From the NCBI RefSeq assembly GCF_030867145.1, contig NC_134415.1, positions 74,429,300 through 74,493,299 of the forward strand: DNA of 64,000 bases. Reading direction: 5' to 3'. The stretch is from Opisthocomus hoazin (taxonomy: Eukaryota > Chordata > Aves > Opisthocomiformes > Opisthocomidae). The position numbers were made by a program, and so were the translations under genes. Shown piece by piece: positions 61,460 to 64,000 of this stretch. The notes beneath the pieces were generated by a model. The model saw only the letters and a list, made by a program, of their open reading frames with translations, had not been told where the DNA came from and made no database searches. Position 1 is the first letter of the stretch, and each line of letters opens with the position of its first letter.

Positions 61460-63065
61460 GTAACTATGGTGTCTTTGAGAACTGGAAGTCCATTACAATC
61501 TAGTTACTCATGGTAAATTGCTACCAATTAACTGCATGAAATTGGTTGCGACATCTATCTTTGAAATGAATTTGTTAGTATAATGCTTTTTAAACCTAAT
61601 CATTATTGAACTTTTTGAGTAATATTTGAAGAGGCCTTAAAATTACGTGCATATCCTTTTACAGGGTTTTTTGGGGGGACTGGGAGGGCGTTGACAGTCT
61701 CACCTCTTCACAGTAAGATATTGGGTTTTTAATTATTCTCTGTCCACCTACCCTATTGTAACTATTTACCAATTATAGTTGTTTGGATTCGGAGATATCC
61801 CTTCCCTTTACAGTAATGACACTGTACAAATGACTGAAAAGTCATATTGTCCCTCACTTTCTAGAACACGTTTATTACAGCTATGTCTTAAGTAATTTTG
61901 ACCATTATTTTAGGATTTTTTTCTAAATACTGAGTTTTTAATTGCAACTCATTTATAAACTGAGTTATGCCGCATAATTCACAGAAAATACTTGCTTTGT
62001 ACTTTTTCCAAACCATAAATGCTAGAGAACTAAGTTTATTGACTACAGTTTGAAAGAATAGCTGATAATGAACAAATACTTTTAAAGTAAGAGAAACAGA
62101 TTTTGCAAGTCATTAAATAACTGCAATTTCAGGGTGTTTGTGGGATACCTTTTAATTTGCTGTCTAATTTGAGAAGTCTAATAACTGAATATGCACTTGA
62201 TTATGCAGCTTATTATAGGAATACATACCAATGTATTTTGCTGACAAGGAGGTTTAAGCTTGTAAAATCTTGTGGCTTAGGCTCATAAAAGCGGGAGGTT
62301 TTCAGAGTTCATGGTCTGTTACTTTTTACAACATGAATGTAATAAGACTTGGAGTCATTTGATTTTAAGTTTCATTTACTGGCTTTACCCAAGCTTCATT
62401 TACTGTCTTCTCCCTATAAATAGCATTTTCTCTAGGAAAGTACAATTTGAGAGGGATATGTTGAACTCCCTGTAGTTTTAAGATACTTCTAAAATACATC
62501 ACTTATGTTTACCATTTAAGAATACCATAATGAAGCTAACCCACGGTTTCAGAATGGAAAATCAGTATGTTGCAAATGAACAATTTTTTTCTGTATATGG
62601 AAGAAATTTTGGGATCGGAAAGCTAACTGTAACAAGGAGAGTTTTACTGGAGAATTTGCAGACATAGGAAGTGGTCTGCATATGCAAAATGGTTGGGCCT
62701 TTTATCTTTGTTCCTTTTACTGTACACACAATTTCATAACAGCGTGTGTGTTCAGAGGACTAACAGAAACTAAACCATAGGAGTCTTCACTTTTTTTTTT
62801 TCTTATAATCCAGCTTTGCTTTTCCATACCAGTGTTTGAGTTGGATAGGTATTTCATAAAGACTGAAAGGTTATTGTTTGTGGCAGGGAATTAAGCTTTC
62901 CCTCTGTAAGACTCTACATTTTATCCATTACACCTGGAGGAGAGAGAATTCCAGACCATAGCTTGCAAGATGGGTAACTTAAGCCATAGAGAAACGGGTC
63001 TGTAGTAAGTTCCTCCTGATTGCAGTACACAGAGGGTAGACTCTGAGTTGTACTGACCTGAATTG

Positions 63066-63720
63066 TAGAATCATGGACTTACATAGGTTGGAAAAGACGT
63101 CAGGAGGTCATCTCGTGCAACCTCTTGCTCAAATCAGTCAACGCTGAATTTGAACCAAGTTCCTTAGGGCTTTGTCCAGTCAGATCTTGAATAATCTCCA
63201 GGGCTGAAGATTCCACAGCCTCTCTGAATATCTCTCTTCTAATGCTGAATTATCCTCATTCTGATTTTTTTTCTGTATATTTGGACAGAAACTCCTCTGT
63301 TTAATTTTATGATTATTGTCTCTCATTGTCGTATTGTGCACCACTGTAACAAGGCTGGGTCCAGTTTCTCTGTAACCACCTCATAGGTACTTGAAAGTTA
63401 TTAAGTCCCACAAAACTTTCTCTTCTTTAGACTGAACAAACTGAGTTCCCTCTGAAGGATGTGTGTTCCAGTCCCAGCAATCTTGGTGGTAGTTCTCCAC
63501 TGAACATGTTCAAGTTTATCAACATTTGTCTTGTACTGGGGCAACCAAAGCTGAATGAACTGGAGGAGGAGACAGAATGTGCCCTCTGGTTGGTGTGCAA
63601 CAAGTACCAAGTCAACGGGACTGATCCCTTCCGTCAAACTACTGTTTGTTGCTGCCACCAGCTCAGTATGCCACTGGCATTCGTTGCTGCCACAGAGGGT
63701 TTGCAGTTTAGTTTAAACGA
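63066..63720 (-). mobile_element. Old CR1 LINE fragment
   Basis: A reverse-oriented, diverged CR1 3' region. The + strand starts 'gtagaatcatggacttacat' then 'aggttggaaaagacgtcaggaggtcatc', and further right shows 'ctcttctttagactgaacaaactgagttccctc' and a minus-strand word run LVLVAHQPEGTF / CLLLQFIQLWLPQYK / REXSLFSLKKRKF (X marks a decayed position). It is a 5'-truncated relic on the strand opposite to the gene. Confidence 0.85.
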
Positions 63721-63758
63721 CTGGAGACAGTGACAAAAGTGAGATTCTTCAGCTGTTA

Positions 63759-63786
63759 CACGCGCACGCACACACACACACACACA
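63759..63786. repeat. CA dinucleotide microsatellite
   Basis: A run that begins acacgcgcacg and continues as about nine uninterrupted CA units. It is likely polymorphic in length. Confidence 0.85.
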
Positions 63787-64000
63787 TAAAAGTTAACAGC
63801 ATTAGGAAGAATTAAAATTTCAGTCCATCAAAAGGATATCTGTTCATACCTGTCATCTTTTAACTACACTGAACTAGAACGGCCTGAGATACTGCAGTGG
63901 GGGTGTAAAATTGTGTATTTGTTACACCCAGCCCCAGTCTTCATTGGTGGGAAGATGCATTTAAAACCCATTTGAAAGGCATGAAGTCTTTGTAAAAAAA

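Larger units (their letters stand above)
61460..64000 (+). other. FAM184A intron 9 (partial)
   Basis: At least 2.5 kb, from gtaact to the window edge. It contains the minus-strand CR1 at 63066-63720 and the CA microsatellite at 63759-63786. No further exon was recognised. Confidence 0.8.

Noticed and set aside
1..64000. CRISPR arrays, operons, bacterial or phage systems
   Set aside because: No regularly spaced direct repeats and no prokaryotic gene organisation; spliced exons, CR1 and CpG island show vertebrate DNA.

Overview
This window looks like bird genomic DNA. It is AT-rich and intron-heavy, it carries many CR1 LINE fragments with the typical avian 3' ends built on short ATTCTATGATT-like repeats, and it has one solo LTR of a kind common in bird genomes. 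No bacterial, phage or organellar genes were seen. Family assignments rest on recognition by eye; no database was searched.

The one real protein-coding gene is the 5' part of FAM184A, on the + strand. A CpG island at about 18280-19320 holds the promoter, the 5'UTR and coding exon 1 (ATG at 18979). A roughly 25.5 kb first intron follows. Coding exons 2 to 9 then lie at 44656-45510, 48277-48412, 51987-52168, 52828-53025, 56321-56443, 59483-59644, 60990-61115 and 61313-61459. Joined in phase they give 699 codons with no stop, and all of it after the Gly-rich N-terminus reads as charged coiled coil. The remaining exons (the human protein is about 1,140 residues) must lie beyond position 64000. 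Intron 6 appears to use a GC-AG splice pair. The exon 8/9 junction can be drawn two ways that give the same protein.

Region by region: 1-3755 is a pile-up of CR1 pieces on both strands, including a long + strand reverse-transcriptase segment with only one obvious frameshift. 3756-18280 is AT-rich intergenic DNA with a nested pair of CR1 insertions (7297-8355) and a MIR-like scrap near 17.1-17.2 kb. 18280-19320 is the FAM184A promoter island. 19147-44655 is intron 1, with a CR1 tail (24.5 kb), an internal CpG-rich islet followed by a strong splice donor (28.06-28.29 kb) and an old CR1 (32.7-33.7 kb). Introns 2-9 hold a solo LTR (46.26-46.84 kb), a MIR-like scrap (54.5 kb), a CR1 tail (60.6 kb) and an old minus-strand CR1 (63.07-63.72 kb).

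I found no convincing undescribed system such as a gene cluster, array or defence locus. The best leads are the GC-AG intron, the possible alternative first exon in intron 1, the nested CR1 insertions, the CRE-bearing solo LTR and a perfect 20-bp palindrome in intergenic DNA.
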